Shown piece by piece: positions 1 to 11,200 of a DNA stretch of 21,026 bases (position 1 is its first letter; each line of letters begins with the position of its first letter). This stretch comes from Azolla pinnata. Taxonomy: Eukaryota > Streptophyta > Polypodiopsida > Salviniales > Salviniaceae. The notes beneath the pieces were generated by a model that saw only the letters and a list, made by a program, of their open reading frames with translations, was not told where the DNA came from and searched no databases. The position numbers and the translations under genes are program-made. The stretch spans positions 4,268 through 25,293 of the forward strand of contig JBBBWG010007391.1 of assembly GCA_037176905.1 (NCBI GenBank). Direction: 5' to 3'.

Positions 1-117
1 AGATGTATGTGTATCTATACCAGCATCACAGCATGTCTTTGTGCATGTATACATGTATATGTATATGTAGATGTATATGTATATGTAGATGTATGTGTAT
101 CTATACCAGCTTAACTC
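1..117. repeat. ATGTAT-type simple repeat with a 23-bp direct repeat
   Basis: The left edge is built from degenerate ATGTATATGTAG-like units. GATGTATGTGTATCTATACC plus AGC occurs exactly at 2-24 and again at 89-111, bracketing the simple repeat. It continues beyond the window. Open frames across it are low-complexity and not credible genes. Confidence 0.8.
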
Positions 118-1440
118 CTTCTAAAGTTTGGTTGTTTTTCACGGCTCTGTCGATCGCGACGTCTTCCGTTTGTTGCATGCCCAGAATAGATCTGCATCAT
201 TTTGAAAGAATAATGTACAGCTACGAAGCGTGGTAGGTAAAAGATCCAAAAGCATGCATCCCTCTCAGACCCCCCCCTCCTGAGACTAGCCAGATCTGAG
301 AATATACAGTTGCAGAAAAAAGGAAACAGAAGAAGCGAGTGGATATGTGACCATTACGATCATATATGTACAGTACACAAGGCTTCAGTATACAATACAA
401 TACCTCCAGTCTTAGTGCAAGCTACGAGCTTCGAAAGTCTGATGGTGAGAACTGTCGACCTGTGGAAGGAGATGGATACAAGATGTTCTTATCGCCTGAC
501 GCCGGATCGAGGCCATCCATCAGACTTTGAGCATTACCAGGCTCCAGTTTTCGAGGAGGAACGAAACCGATTCCCGTAAGATCTTGCCCTATTCAATTAT
601 TCGGCTGCGTCTCGGCCGAGAACGTCCGCTTCAGCACGGCCAAAGAGAACACCAACTTTCGACATGTGCGAGAAAACACCAACTTACCAAGCACCAGCAG
701 AAGCAGAGCTCCTTGAAAGCTCATTCTGATACGGCAGTCGTTTCGATACGAGGATGAAGAAAATCCCAAGCCCAACAACCTCCCATGTCCAAGACTATAA
801 CCCCGAGCGTTGATCAAACTACTCATTATACTCCAAACCCAGGCGCCAGACTCTTTGACTGCAAGTCCCTGGCCGTGAAGAGCAAAGGGAGAAGGTTTAA
901 GCAGAAGACACAGGCTCTTCCGACTCAGAAAGGCCCATCTATAACTAGCAATGAGGTAAATGTAGTTGTCTAAGACATCGTCAGGAGAAAATATTTTTTA
1001 TTTTACCAGAGAGCCACCTGCTAAACTGTGCTTGACGATGAGTTTCTTTACTAAGCAGAGATATGTTGCTGCCCTTCTTGTTAGGAAGCCCTTGGTGATC
1101 ATTGAATTCTTGTGGGCCCAAGCTCCTCATCGAGGGCCAGTTAGTGGTGGAGTTGACCATTTGGTTAACGAAGGGTTTGTTGATATGTGAAATCCCACAG
1201 GAGATGCAGACATCTTCCGTGTGACGACCTCTCATGAGTAGTTTTCAAGGTACTAGACCAACTACTATAACTAGTTCGATTTGACATCGCAACACACAAG
1301 AGTGCAAGATCATCATGATCAATTAGATCCCCGCTCACTCGCTGAATGGAAGGAAGTAAGATCAACTTGCACTGAGTGCGACTTATTGTCACAAACAGAA
1401 TAGAGCAAAGCAGAGCAGAGCTAGGGCTAGGGGACAAGAT
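118..1440. other. Stretch with no recognisable gene
   Basis: Short open stretches occur on both strands (for example 310-579 plus and 981-1235 minus), but I recognise no domain, no splice structure that extends them and no repeat structure. If the heat-shock-like promoter at 1527-1609 is functional, its transcript would run leftward through this region; a TTG-initiated frame at 1437-1165 has no ATG start and no recognisable product. Confidence 0.5.
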
Positions 1441-1526
1441 ACTGATCGAACCAAGATGGTAGAAGCTGAACTTATAATTCTGTAATTGACGTTTTTCACC
1501 TCAACTGGAATCAAAGTGATCCCTTG

Positions 1527-1609
1527 TATTTATACATAAGCCTACGCCTGAATATGCAAAGAATTTGTTTTTGGAAAGTGCATGCTGAAGCTTGTAGAAA
1601 GTTCTAGAA
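1527..1609 (-). promoter_or_regulatory. Heat-shock element plus TATA box, directed leftward
   Basis: At 1597-1609 the sequence GAAAGTTCTAGAA gives three perfectly spaced units (GAA-nn-TTC-nn-GAA), the minimum binding site for a heat-shock factor trimer. It sits within a 16-bp perfect palindrome (1598-1613). A second TTC-nn-GAA core lies at 1621-1628. On the minus strand TATAAATA (1534-1527) follows about 63 bp downstream, a layout like plant heat-shock promoters and heat-responsive Copia LTRs. No clear gene or LTR boundary was found, so function is inferred. Confidence 0.35.
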
Positions 1610-1692
1610 CTTTAGGAGCTTTCTAGAAGTTCCTAAAACATTTCTTAAATCAATGCATCAATCTTATAATAGTAAATTTTAACATAATATTA

Positions 1693-1765
1693 TCGTGCTT
1701 ACGATGTATTGGTTAGACTATTTCACCGTAACAACAAAGGTTACAAGTTCAAATCTCACCATGCC
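1693..1765 (+). repeat. tRNA-like sequence, probable SINE or tRNA pseudogene relic
   Basis: GTTCAAATC near 1747 fits the RNA polymerase III B-box consensus GWTCRANNC, and ATGTATTGGTTAGAC, about 40 bp upstream, resembles a tRNA D-arm/A-box. The spacing and the CGTAACAACAAAGGTTAC middle resemble a plant tRNA-Val(AAC). The acceptor ends and T stem do not pair well, so it is not a working tRNA. A tRNA-derived SINE head is the best reading. Confidence 0.4.
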
Positions 1766-1770
1766 TTTTG

Positions 1771-2854
1771 GTCATATGTTTGTGACACATACACTCAATT
1801 TAAAGAGAAGTTTAGACAATCTCGCAAAAGAAGTCCGTGTAGAGCACTGATCTAAGCCATTGACGAAGAAAAAATATGCGCAAGACAGATCAAGATGAGC
1901 CAAAAGGAAACCAAATCCCTCATAAACTCTGAGCAAAGATAAGTTGATGAGAGATTTGACATTTACGTTCTAGATCAAAAATAGCGTACGGATGTAATCC
2001 ATAAAGGTTTCAATATGCTATTAATCCTCTATTAATATAGAAGTTAAGCAATTTATGACCATTGACTCCACAAAGCTTTACAGGTGCAATGTAACCAAGA
2101 GTGTGAATACCTTCTGCATTTATATCCCATGTGCTTAAGTCTACATTAAATCTACAAAACATGCATGTAAGATAAGCTATTTTCCGAGCAAAAATTGATG
2201 ATTGAAAAGCGACCTTTCTTCTTGTTGATGATTGCAGATCTACAAGTCCATACTCATGATGAGCTCTTGAGAATCCGGTGACAATGGTCATTGCATAGAT
2301 TCAATCAGATGATGACAAGCTACCTGTTAGTGATCATCTCAAAGCAACCATCAACACAAAGATTATAGCCAATCGTCAAACATACGCTGAGCTATTGCAA
2401 GTTTAACTCCAAGATGTTAACAACCCAATCAATAGATTTCATGATGCATATCCACAATGATTTCGTTCACCTGTTTTGTTAATCTACAAGTTTGACGATG
2501 ATCTATGGAGCCGTACATTCTTAAGACCATATAAATTGTTGGTTTTGCCTCATATACAATTTTTACACTGGTAAAGCTTAGAAGATCCATCACTTCACAA
2601 TATCCACAAAAATAATCCATACAGTTTAAACAGCTTGCCGATGAATTGCCAACAAGTCTAGTGTTGTCATCATGATCTTAGTTGGAATGAATCTCAAATC
2701 AAAATTGAGCAAATCCAAAACAGCAATATGGCCATTTTTTTGTCTGAAGCAAACCAACAATGAAATCTCTTTAGGTTGGGGCCCAACCTTCAGTCTAACA
2801 CAACCAAGATCTTAGTCACATCAGTAAGGAGCGGTCCACTGTATAGCTATTTCA
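1771..2854. other. AT-rich stretch with no recognisable gene
   Basis: No convincing coding exon, RNA gene or mobile element was recognised. A plus-strand frame around 2310-2410 and a minus-strand frame at 2291-2010 are open for 80-95 codons but match nothing I know. A 17-bp palindrome (AGGTTGGG G CCCAACCT) lies at 2773-2789. Confidence 0.5.
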
Positions 2855-2968
2855 TCTAGACCCTTTCCATTCTTTTGTTATTTCCTCGTGTTTTTGCTGT
2901 ATAACCATTGGTCTAGACCCTTTCTATTCTTTTCTTATTTCCTCATGTTTTTGCTGTATAACCATTAG
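2855..2968. repeat. 57-bp tandem duplication
   Basis: Two adjacent copies start with TCTAGACCCTTTC at 2855 and 2912 and differ at only a few positions; a third partial start (TCTAGAC) is at 2969. Each unit contains TTTTTGCTGTATAACCATT. This looks like a recent local duplication with no coding role visible. Confidence 0.85.
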
Positions 2969-2969
2969 T

Positions 2970-4339
2970 CTAGACTTTCAGCATTCAATGCAATGCCTGT
3001 TGCTCAATGTGCTACTCTCTTTTCATTCACTATGGTCGACTCTTATAACTCCACCCATTGTAAATGCACTTGTATCCCAATCGACTATTCAAATCATAGG
3101 AGCAATACACTTCACCACAGACATCTCTGTGAAAGATAGAAATGGGAGGTGGTGGGTGGTACCTGAAACCTCTTGTAAACTACTAGAGATGCCAAGCAAT
3201 GAAGGAGAACCGGTGGAAGCTTTAGTTGGAAAAGCCTCCTTCTCGCAACATGAAGAATAGTTCACCATTGGTTCTTCAATTGTCTTCCTCTATGGTACAC
3301 CTTCACCTGGCTTTATCTGCAGAGACATATACCATGATGGACGTTGTATTAGCATAGGCAGCACCGGCACTTTGAATACGTATTCAAAATCCATACCTTT
3401 CAGCTTGTGATTTGATGCCAGAATGTCTAGTGTATCTGTTTTCCACCTCTCTCTTCTTCACATCTCTACTCACCTTGTTCAGTAGCTCACATTTTCTTCT
3501 CTAGAAATTGCTGGAGAATTCACAGGAACCTTGTCTTCATGTCTCTAGTTGTTCAGATCGTAGCCACCATGATGGTGGTGAAGTTCCTTATCCTCTTACC
3601 CTCCGGCCAGCTGCAGAGCATCATTCTGGACATGCTTGGCCTGCTTATAGAAAACATATATACCATCATGTTAGAACAGCTTCTTTCAGTGTTTCAAGAA
3701 TGTAAGCTGAATTCTGGGTAAAACATACCCGTAGCCTTTTAATAATGCTAGAAACCATTTGAGTGACCAATTACTCCAGCATACATAGAAAACTATGCAC
3801 CAGAGTTACTCCAACGCAAAACAAAAGAAAACTATATACAAAAAGTTTCCACGGTCAATTAATGTCACAAGTAAAAGGATAACCATTTAAAAAAAACTCT
3901 ATGTCTTTAGGCACCTCTGCATTCAACAAGTTCTATATTTGTATCTGGTTGAATTTAATGATCCCCAGCAGATTGATTTTCCGTGACTGAGCACTTCCAA
4001 AGGAAGTTTTTTGGGGTTTTTTGGTTCATGTCACTGTCTATTGTTAAACTCTAAATTCAGCTGTATTAGAGTGGATAGATATACATGCCAGATGACTAGA
4101 AGGCACAACAAAATACAGTTAATATACAAATAACATACAGAAATGACGATATTTCCAGCTCCATTTGCGGGACGGAGTGATGATATATAGATATAGTTAC
4201 TTGTTGAGGACTATAAAACATGGTTCTACACGGGTAGTAGTATAGGCAACACACATTTTACAAAAAAGCACGTGCTTTCTGGGCTTTATGATGCCGAAAA
4301 GCAAATGCACACAAAAATGGGCTAACATGTAACAGAAAA
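2970..4339. other. 3' flank of the Dicer gene; no recognisable gene
   Basis: This region holds the DCL4 3' untranslated part (below 4340 on the minus strand) and intergenic DNA. I found no clear polyadenylation signal. Short open stretches occur (2988-3260 and 3508-3721 on the plus strand; about 3300-3440 on the minus strand), but none shows a known domain. They could be remains of a decayed element. Confidence 0.5.
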
Positions 4340-5234
4340 TTAGATGTGTCCTTCCGATTTGAGCCAGATCAAGAGCTCCGCTGCAGCAGAATCTTTGGCT
4401 GCATTTTTTTTCTTCCTAGGATCTCCTGAGCATTTCACCAGCCCCACATCAACCAGCTCCAAGTTGACATCATATGTAAACCTGTAGAAAATACACCCCA
4501 AACAACAAAATCGAAGTATCTTAGAGAATGTAATTGAGGTTCACAATGACACTGAAAGAGCACAATCTCAAAATCTGTGAGTATCATTGTCCATAACGGT
4601 TTCCTACCATGGATCATGTGGTGGTCCTTCTTGGCAGATGCACTCATAGAATGGGGGTGCCCATCTTCTTTTAGCACAAGTTTCATGAAGTTGCACCATA
4701 GATTGGCCTGAGTAAGAATGCCCTGGGAAGTTTAATCATGTTTCTGAAGCCAATATCATTGTGATTTACAATAAAACAAAAGAATAAACTACTATGCAAT
4801 CACTTTTTCTTACCAAGATGTAAAAAACCCAAAGATATATTACCAGGTGTTCTTGATTCTTGATGACTCTCAGCTGCAGTATGCTCCATTCTTATCACTC
4901 CATCATTCCTTGCTTCAGTACTGACTTTATTAGATGCTCTTGTTGCTCCTATTGCAGTTGTGGTTGCAATTGATTCAGATTCTATGTCTCCCTCATATTC
5001 TGAATGTTCTTGTAGATTACTTCCTCCCATGATTTTAACTATTTGTTCTGAAAACCCTGTTTGGAGCTGCAATGATGAAGATCGTAACACATTGCATCCG
5101 CCTTCATCAATTGACCCAATTGGAGACTCCAAAGTCAGCTCTGGCTTTTCCCTCGCTTTCAATTCACGTAAACAAGCTGTTCTCATAGCCTTAGTTTGTT
5201 TAGTTGATTTAGCTTGACGAATGTAACCCAAAGC
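4340..5234 (-). other. DCL4: DCL4 exons 23-25: acidic/serine linker and second dsRNA-binding domain
   Basis: Exon 23 (5234-4814) begins [20 protein letters not shown] and continues as a low-conservation linker of about 110 residues rich in S, T and E. Exons 24-25 (4707-4608, 4481-4340) encode the second ds[54 protein letters not shown], then [18 protein letters not shown] and the stop after SEGHI. A second dsRBD is typical of DCL1, DCL3 and DCL4 and argues against a DCL2 assignment. Two donors in the same phase, 4814 (CTTG|GTAAGA) and 4844 (CCTG|GTAATA), would change the linker by ten residues; the first looks stronger. Confidence 0.87.
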
Positions 5235-8200
5235 CTACAGTGAGAATAGTATATACTTTACTCTCATGCTTCTCAAGATACAAAGAGAGAGACCGAAATG
5301 TTTACCTTAAGCTTCTTCAAAGCATCAAGGGCAGCATGTCTCTTGGCAGATTTTTTATCTTTGGATATGGCAGTTCCTGTGATGCTTTTACAGTTAGGGA
5401 GTCCAACTGTGTACATAAACTTCGCCACACCTTCGCCACTAGAGGCAGTTTCACACAGAAACCCATACTTTTGGCATAGTTCGAGCAGCTCACGCACTGG
5501 ATGAATCTTGTTTTTGCTGCTGCAAATTGCAGCTTCCAAAATTGGCTCAAAGATTTTCCATGTCAAGTCCAAATTGAAGCCACCATCAACAAATACAGCC
5601 CCAGCTAATGCCTCAAGTATATCACCAAGAACCTAAACATCAAATGGTATTGCATCAGTTACAGATTGCATATTATTGAAGGTACTTGGGTATGGTGTCA
5701 AGTAATTGACAAATGGCACAACCACTGGTTGTCTATTTAATTTAGTGACATTTGAAATAATAGTTAATGCACAAGGGTGGGCATTGGTTTGTCTCTTGAC
5801 TCTTCCACAAACGTTTGCGCAATGCGAGGACTGATGGGAGAGTTTCCCATCCATGATGAGACAGCAAAACGTTCTGTAGCAGAAACTGAAACATCATAAA
5901 TTCTAGCACACACTGAGGCACTAAATCCATCCATACATAGGGTGGGCATATGTGTTTTCGACTGTTACTGCCCAACATAGATGGAAGAAATGCATTTTCG
6001 TCTTTGTGCAGAAAACAACAAAATCACCAAAATCACCTTGTACACTTTGTGCAGAGAATACAGCAAATCTCTCTGATAAATAAATTTTCCTTATGAATAG
6101 AAAACTGCATATTTAAATTTACTATTGTCGAGGAGATTTAGAAATTCCAATATGCTCTGTGAAGCATACCTTTTTCTTTTTCGCTCCCATCCTAGGGCTG
6201 TTGAAGACATTAACATATACTATTTCTTTTTAGCCTTATGAACTCTGAGAAAGGAGTTCACAAAGGATTCAACGCCTTTGTGAGAGAAACGACACAACTT
6301 CCTAATTCAACCACACCAAACAGTCTACAAGTGATGGCAGTTCTCCAATTTCTGGACTAAGTCATCTATCCAAAAAAATCATAAAACTAATAACCACTAC
6401 TTACCATAATACAGTGTTCTTTCCGTCCTAGAGTCTCCAAGGACAGATATCTTTGCACCTTGATCCTACAGGCCTTAAAATGAGGAGCGCCATAACTCTT
6501 TCATATTCTCTTGTTATCTAAAAAGGGGGCAACATTTTAAGATGTAGTCTCTTCTTTGGTCTCTCAGAAAGCAATTGCATATCTTTCTATCTTTCTTTAT
6601 GCAACCAGACAGAGATGATTGCACAATATGGCAAGCAAAGCGTCAATGCCTCATTATGCAATCAGTAGCCTCCCAATAATGATTAGGTAATACTCTGAAC
6701 AGAAAGCTGAAGTAACTGACTGGAAATGGTAGTTCCCTTACCTTTGGACATTTATCTGCATCCCAATCGCCAGCATGTTCATTTGCCGAGGTATACTGCA
6801 CAAAATCTTTAACGCATACTGCCAGTTCAGGGGAGGAATGTATGAGATGCTCATACAGCCTATGTTCCACCATGATTCTTGCAAAGCTTTCATTGTTCAC
6901 AATTGCAGATCTCATGTCAGTAAGCTCTCCAGGTTTTGATGCGGAATTCTTTTCAAACAGACAGCGGGTGATCAAAAAATCCAAAACAGAATCCCCAAGA
7001 AATTCAAGGCGCTGGAACATAGACACATCAAAAAGAATTAAAAAGACACAGTAATAAAAGTCATATTCTAAGCACTGTTCAAAAAATTTATACTATGAAC
7101 ACTATCCATAATATGGGCACCTGGTAGCATCGTCCTTGATGAGTCGTAAAAGAAGCATGAGTAAATGCTTCAATGAGAAGCCCTTTATTTCGAAATTTGT
7201 ATGAAAGAAACCCTTCTATTGCATTTATTTTGATCATCTTTTCAAGAGCCAGATTTTTCTCACTAAAACTAGGTATGGCTAGCTTTTCTTCATATTTTAT
7301 AGTCGCCTCTATACCTATCATTTTCATGAATGCTAGAGCAGCGGATTCACCACCATCTTCTAAATATGCACCAATTAATGCTTCAACAACATCAGCCACT
7401 GTTTTCTTCTGCATCCATCTGTGTCTTTTGTTGCATGCAATAAAATGTTTTTTACATTTCCTGACTGTTGGTTCACCATGAATTTCTAGAAGCTTGCTTT
7501 CGTCACATGCAATTTTGCTAGGGTGGCAAGGTGCAACCCAAAGTTTTGGATCAAACAAATGATCTCGAATAAACCTCTGTCAAAACAACCAGTAATGGAG
7601 GTTAGTAGGTTAGATTATCTATTTTGGCCCCAATGCAGGTAAAACTTTCACATGACACAGAATACTAATTATTGACAATTACAGGGACATTCAAGAAACA
7701 TCAGCAGAGAGGATCTCTAGGATTCTTCCTAATATATCACTGCCACTAAATCTGACCTTATTCAGATATATATCCATTGGCATGCACTACACAACATGAT
7801 AGGGCAGCTCCCAACCACAAGTTAGAGATTGAGATAGGCAGATTTGCTCACAAATCAATGAAGGAACGGATTTCTCAATTGCACCATTAAGGGGTGAAAA
7901 TGGAATAACACAATGTTTTCCATGTGACGTTATTTGTGAAAATCAGAAGGAAATGTCACTTCCTCTTAAGATAAGCGTTAAAACATTGAGAAGACAATAG
8001 AAGTGAATACAAAGACCAGCAGTGCTAATGACTGACTGTCCTTGCCACACATAAGGGACAAGTAAGTTGAAGTACAGCAATAACCACCCAAGCTCATCAA
8101 TAAAGGGCAATCACAACTCTCTTTAGCCCATCTCATCTGAAAAGCCAATATACAAGTCGAGGTTCTGGCTGATAGACCAGTCAAAAGTAATTTTTCATAG

Positions 8201-11200
8201 CACATAGACCCCAGTAATGTGGACCATGATCTCAACATTCTTGACATCAACAGACAAAAGCCATTACCTCCTACCTCCCTAACTTGGATCAGTCCATGTT
8301 CGAGATCTGAGTCAGAGTTGTTTGTGCTAGATAGCAAGGGCTTTAGTAGCTCAGTACTTTACTAGCGGATTTAGTAGTTTACTGGAGGGGCACATTCAAT
8401 AGAAGTTCCATGAGATAGACTTTAGGGTTTAGGGTTTAGGCTCTCTCAATGAGATACATGGAAGTTCCACTATGTGAAAAGTGCTCACTTCATATTGAGT
8501 TCGAATAAGTTCACTTTACTTCCAATCTAGGGACAACTTCTACAACTCCCTGTCCAGAAGGTAATATAGTAGTGACCTCTTACTGTTTCTTCACAGATGC
8601 TCACCATAGTTATCTTGGACTACTTCTATTCCTTAAGCAAATATTGATTAGTTGGCAGCATCTCAAAGGTCAACTTTTCTTGCTCAAGTGAGAGCAGCTT
8701 TGATGGAGCTATAGCTGCCTCACTGTTCACTAAAGCATTCTGTGAAGATTGTCCACGTCTAGTATATTGAATGACTAACGCCTCTAGTTCCTTACCGTTA
8801 CTGTACTAGCAACATGAACACAATCTGATAAAAATGAAAATAAGAATCTTAACAAACACATTGCTAAAATCCAGATAAAAAACATACAGGAATACCACAA
8901 TTGCTCCCAAGCATGAATAGTGACGAATTACAGATCTTCTTCACGCGTTCTGAGCTTAGAAATCCTTCATGTGCTTCAGCATGACTAACAAATAGCTTGC
9001 TGGTAACAGCAAACTTCAAAAACGAATCTCCAAGTAACTCCAATCTTTCAAGAGAAAAATGTTCAGCGCAACTTTCTGTGGTCAGAGCTTCTTGAACCTA
9101 CAAGAAAAGAAGAAATTAAGAAGGCACTGTAGGGTTATAAATACGTTATATAAGATTGAAAATAGAATGCACCTTATCGACGGAAACAAGCGATCCCTCA
9201 GGAAACTGTGAACTGAAAAAATCATGCAACTGGGTAGCAGCAAGGATACCTTCAAGCCTTTGCATAAAAGATGGCAAAAGAACTGCAGCGTTCACAATAC
9301 TATCATGTAGACCGCACATAATTATATCACATATCTCTGGAGGAAGCTCTACGATAGATTTTGATTGGTAAGAAGACTCATTTGCAATTTCATCTTTAAC
9401 ACCTGATGATTGATAGAAATAAAGTTACCCTTCTAGAAGAATAGATTAAAGGACCAGTGCAAAACTGACAAAAGTAAACCAACAACTACCTGTTTCTCCA
9501 TTCCCTTTATTTACATGTCTAACTTGTAAGCAGTTGTAAGCTTCTCTTAAAATTCGAGCCTTGAGTAAAGGTTGTTGTGTGTGCAGTATTTCAATATTGT
9601 AGCTAGAAAGATGCAATAGAAATAACACCATTCCAAACTTAGAACCAAGTAAAAAAAAAATCAATATGGCAAGCACATAATTGCACACCTTTGTTGGAAA
9701 TAATCAACATAGTTTTTGAATTTGGGATCTGGAAAAGGACTCAGTGCATTTAAATTTGTGAAAACATCTAATAGGTTGTAAAGCTTCTCTCCTCCTGTAG
9801 TTCTGACCAACAAACCAGGAATCTGCTTCATAGGAATAATTTCATTCCTGAATTGCAAGGTTCCAGTGACCAAACCAGGAACATCATCATTTCTAAACCC
9901 CAAGGAATGTTTTACTTGTCCAAAAGAACAAAGCTCATGTATTCTTTTCCAATCAATCTCAAAACCTCCAGGAGTAAGATCTTGATTCAATCTCATTGGT
10001 AGCACCAAGTACCATCCCTCCTCTGTTGTGAAATTTTGCATATTCTTTCGACATTCCAAATCCTGATCTAAAATGATAGAAAATAATGTTGACTGATAGT
10101 TTTCTGCTTGAGAGATCTGTGTCATCAAACACAAATGCATTATTACTCAACATAATGTACTTCTAATAGATCATATTTAACTCAGAAAACTCCTGATTCA
10201 AGATAAGGACCTCGTAAATCATGGAATACATGCTACTGTTACAGCTTCTAAAAATATGATAGAGAGGGCATGGAGGGGCAGGAAGTTACTTGATGTTCCA
10301 AAGGAGCATCCCAGGAACGATATACCCCCTAATGTTGTTCGGCTCTATATTATACATTCCATAGAAAACAAACCAAAGCCAGCAGTCACGTGTAATCCAC
10401 TAATAGCAGTACACACGTTGAGAATAGCACAAAGGTAATTAATACAACCACACATGGAAAGGTGGAAGGATAGTCTCAACATATATTTTAGCTTCCTGGC
10501 TGATAAACTTTTTTTTTGTACTACATTGTATTACTCATTGGAAGCCTCATGAAAACTCGAGCAAAATAATTTCTTTGTCTCCAGACAAGGAACATTCAAT
10601 GAAATGGGTATATATGATCTATACTCTCTGCAGCATGACGAAAATATAAAGATTCCTTCAGTAAGAATTTCAAAATATGCATACATGTCAAAAACACTTA
10701 ACGATAATGCAGAAGGTTTCTTAAACATCCACATTGCTCAAGGTAGGAGAAACCAATATATTTGGCTAAAAAAAAAACAGATTTGGAGCTGGAACCTAAT
10801 GATTGGCATACGGCGGTTCTTATCAACAAGTCTATAGCAGATGATTACAGCTCAACCTATATCCACAATCCTCTACACGGGCCAAGGAAATATTAATGGC
10901 ATTTTAGCCGGTCCTACATGTTGCACTCATTCACAGATTGGAAAATCTTGCCAGAACTAATGATAATTAAACTTGGTTCCTTAATTTTGCCAATCATAAT
11001 TTTCCTCCTATAAAGGGAGTAATCTAATTTAACACTACCTGTTCATAATCAAGTGATACTTTTGCCAGATGTTCCAGCTTGCAGAATACATTTTTCCCAT
11101 GACGCAACTCAAGATCGAAAGCGATGTTTATGATAGTTTCTGGCAGTGGAGATTGCATCAATAATGCAAAATTTGAGTACTCCCTATCAGCAGGAGTAGT

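Noticed and set aside
2773..2789. 17-bp palindrome as a terminator or microRNA hairpin
   Set aside because: Arms are only 8 bp with a one-base centre and no flanking pairing, too short for either.
4960..5217. Plus-strand open frame opposite exon 23
   Set aside because: It is the antisense shadow of the DCL4 linker exon.
8421..8440. True telomere or chromosome end
   Set aside because: Fewer than three TTTAGGG units, located inside an intron of an intact gene.
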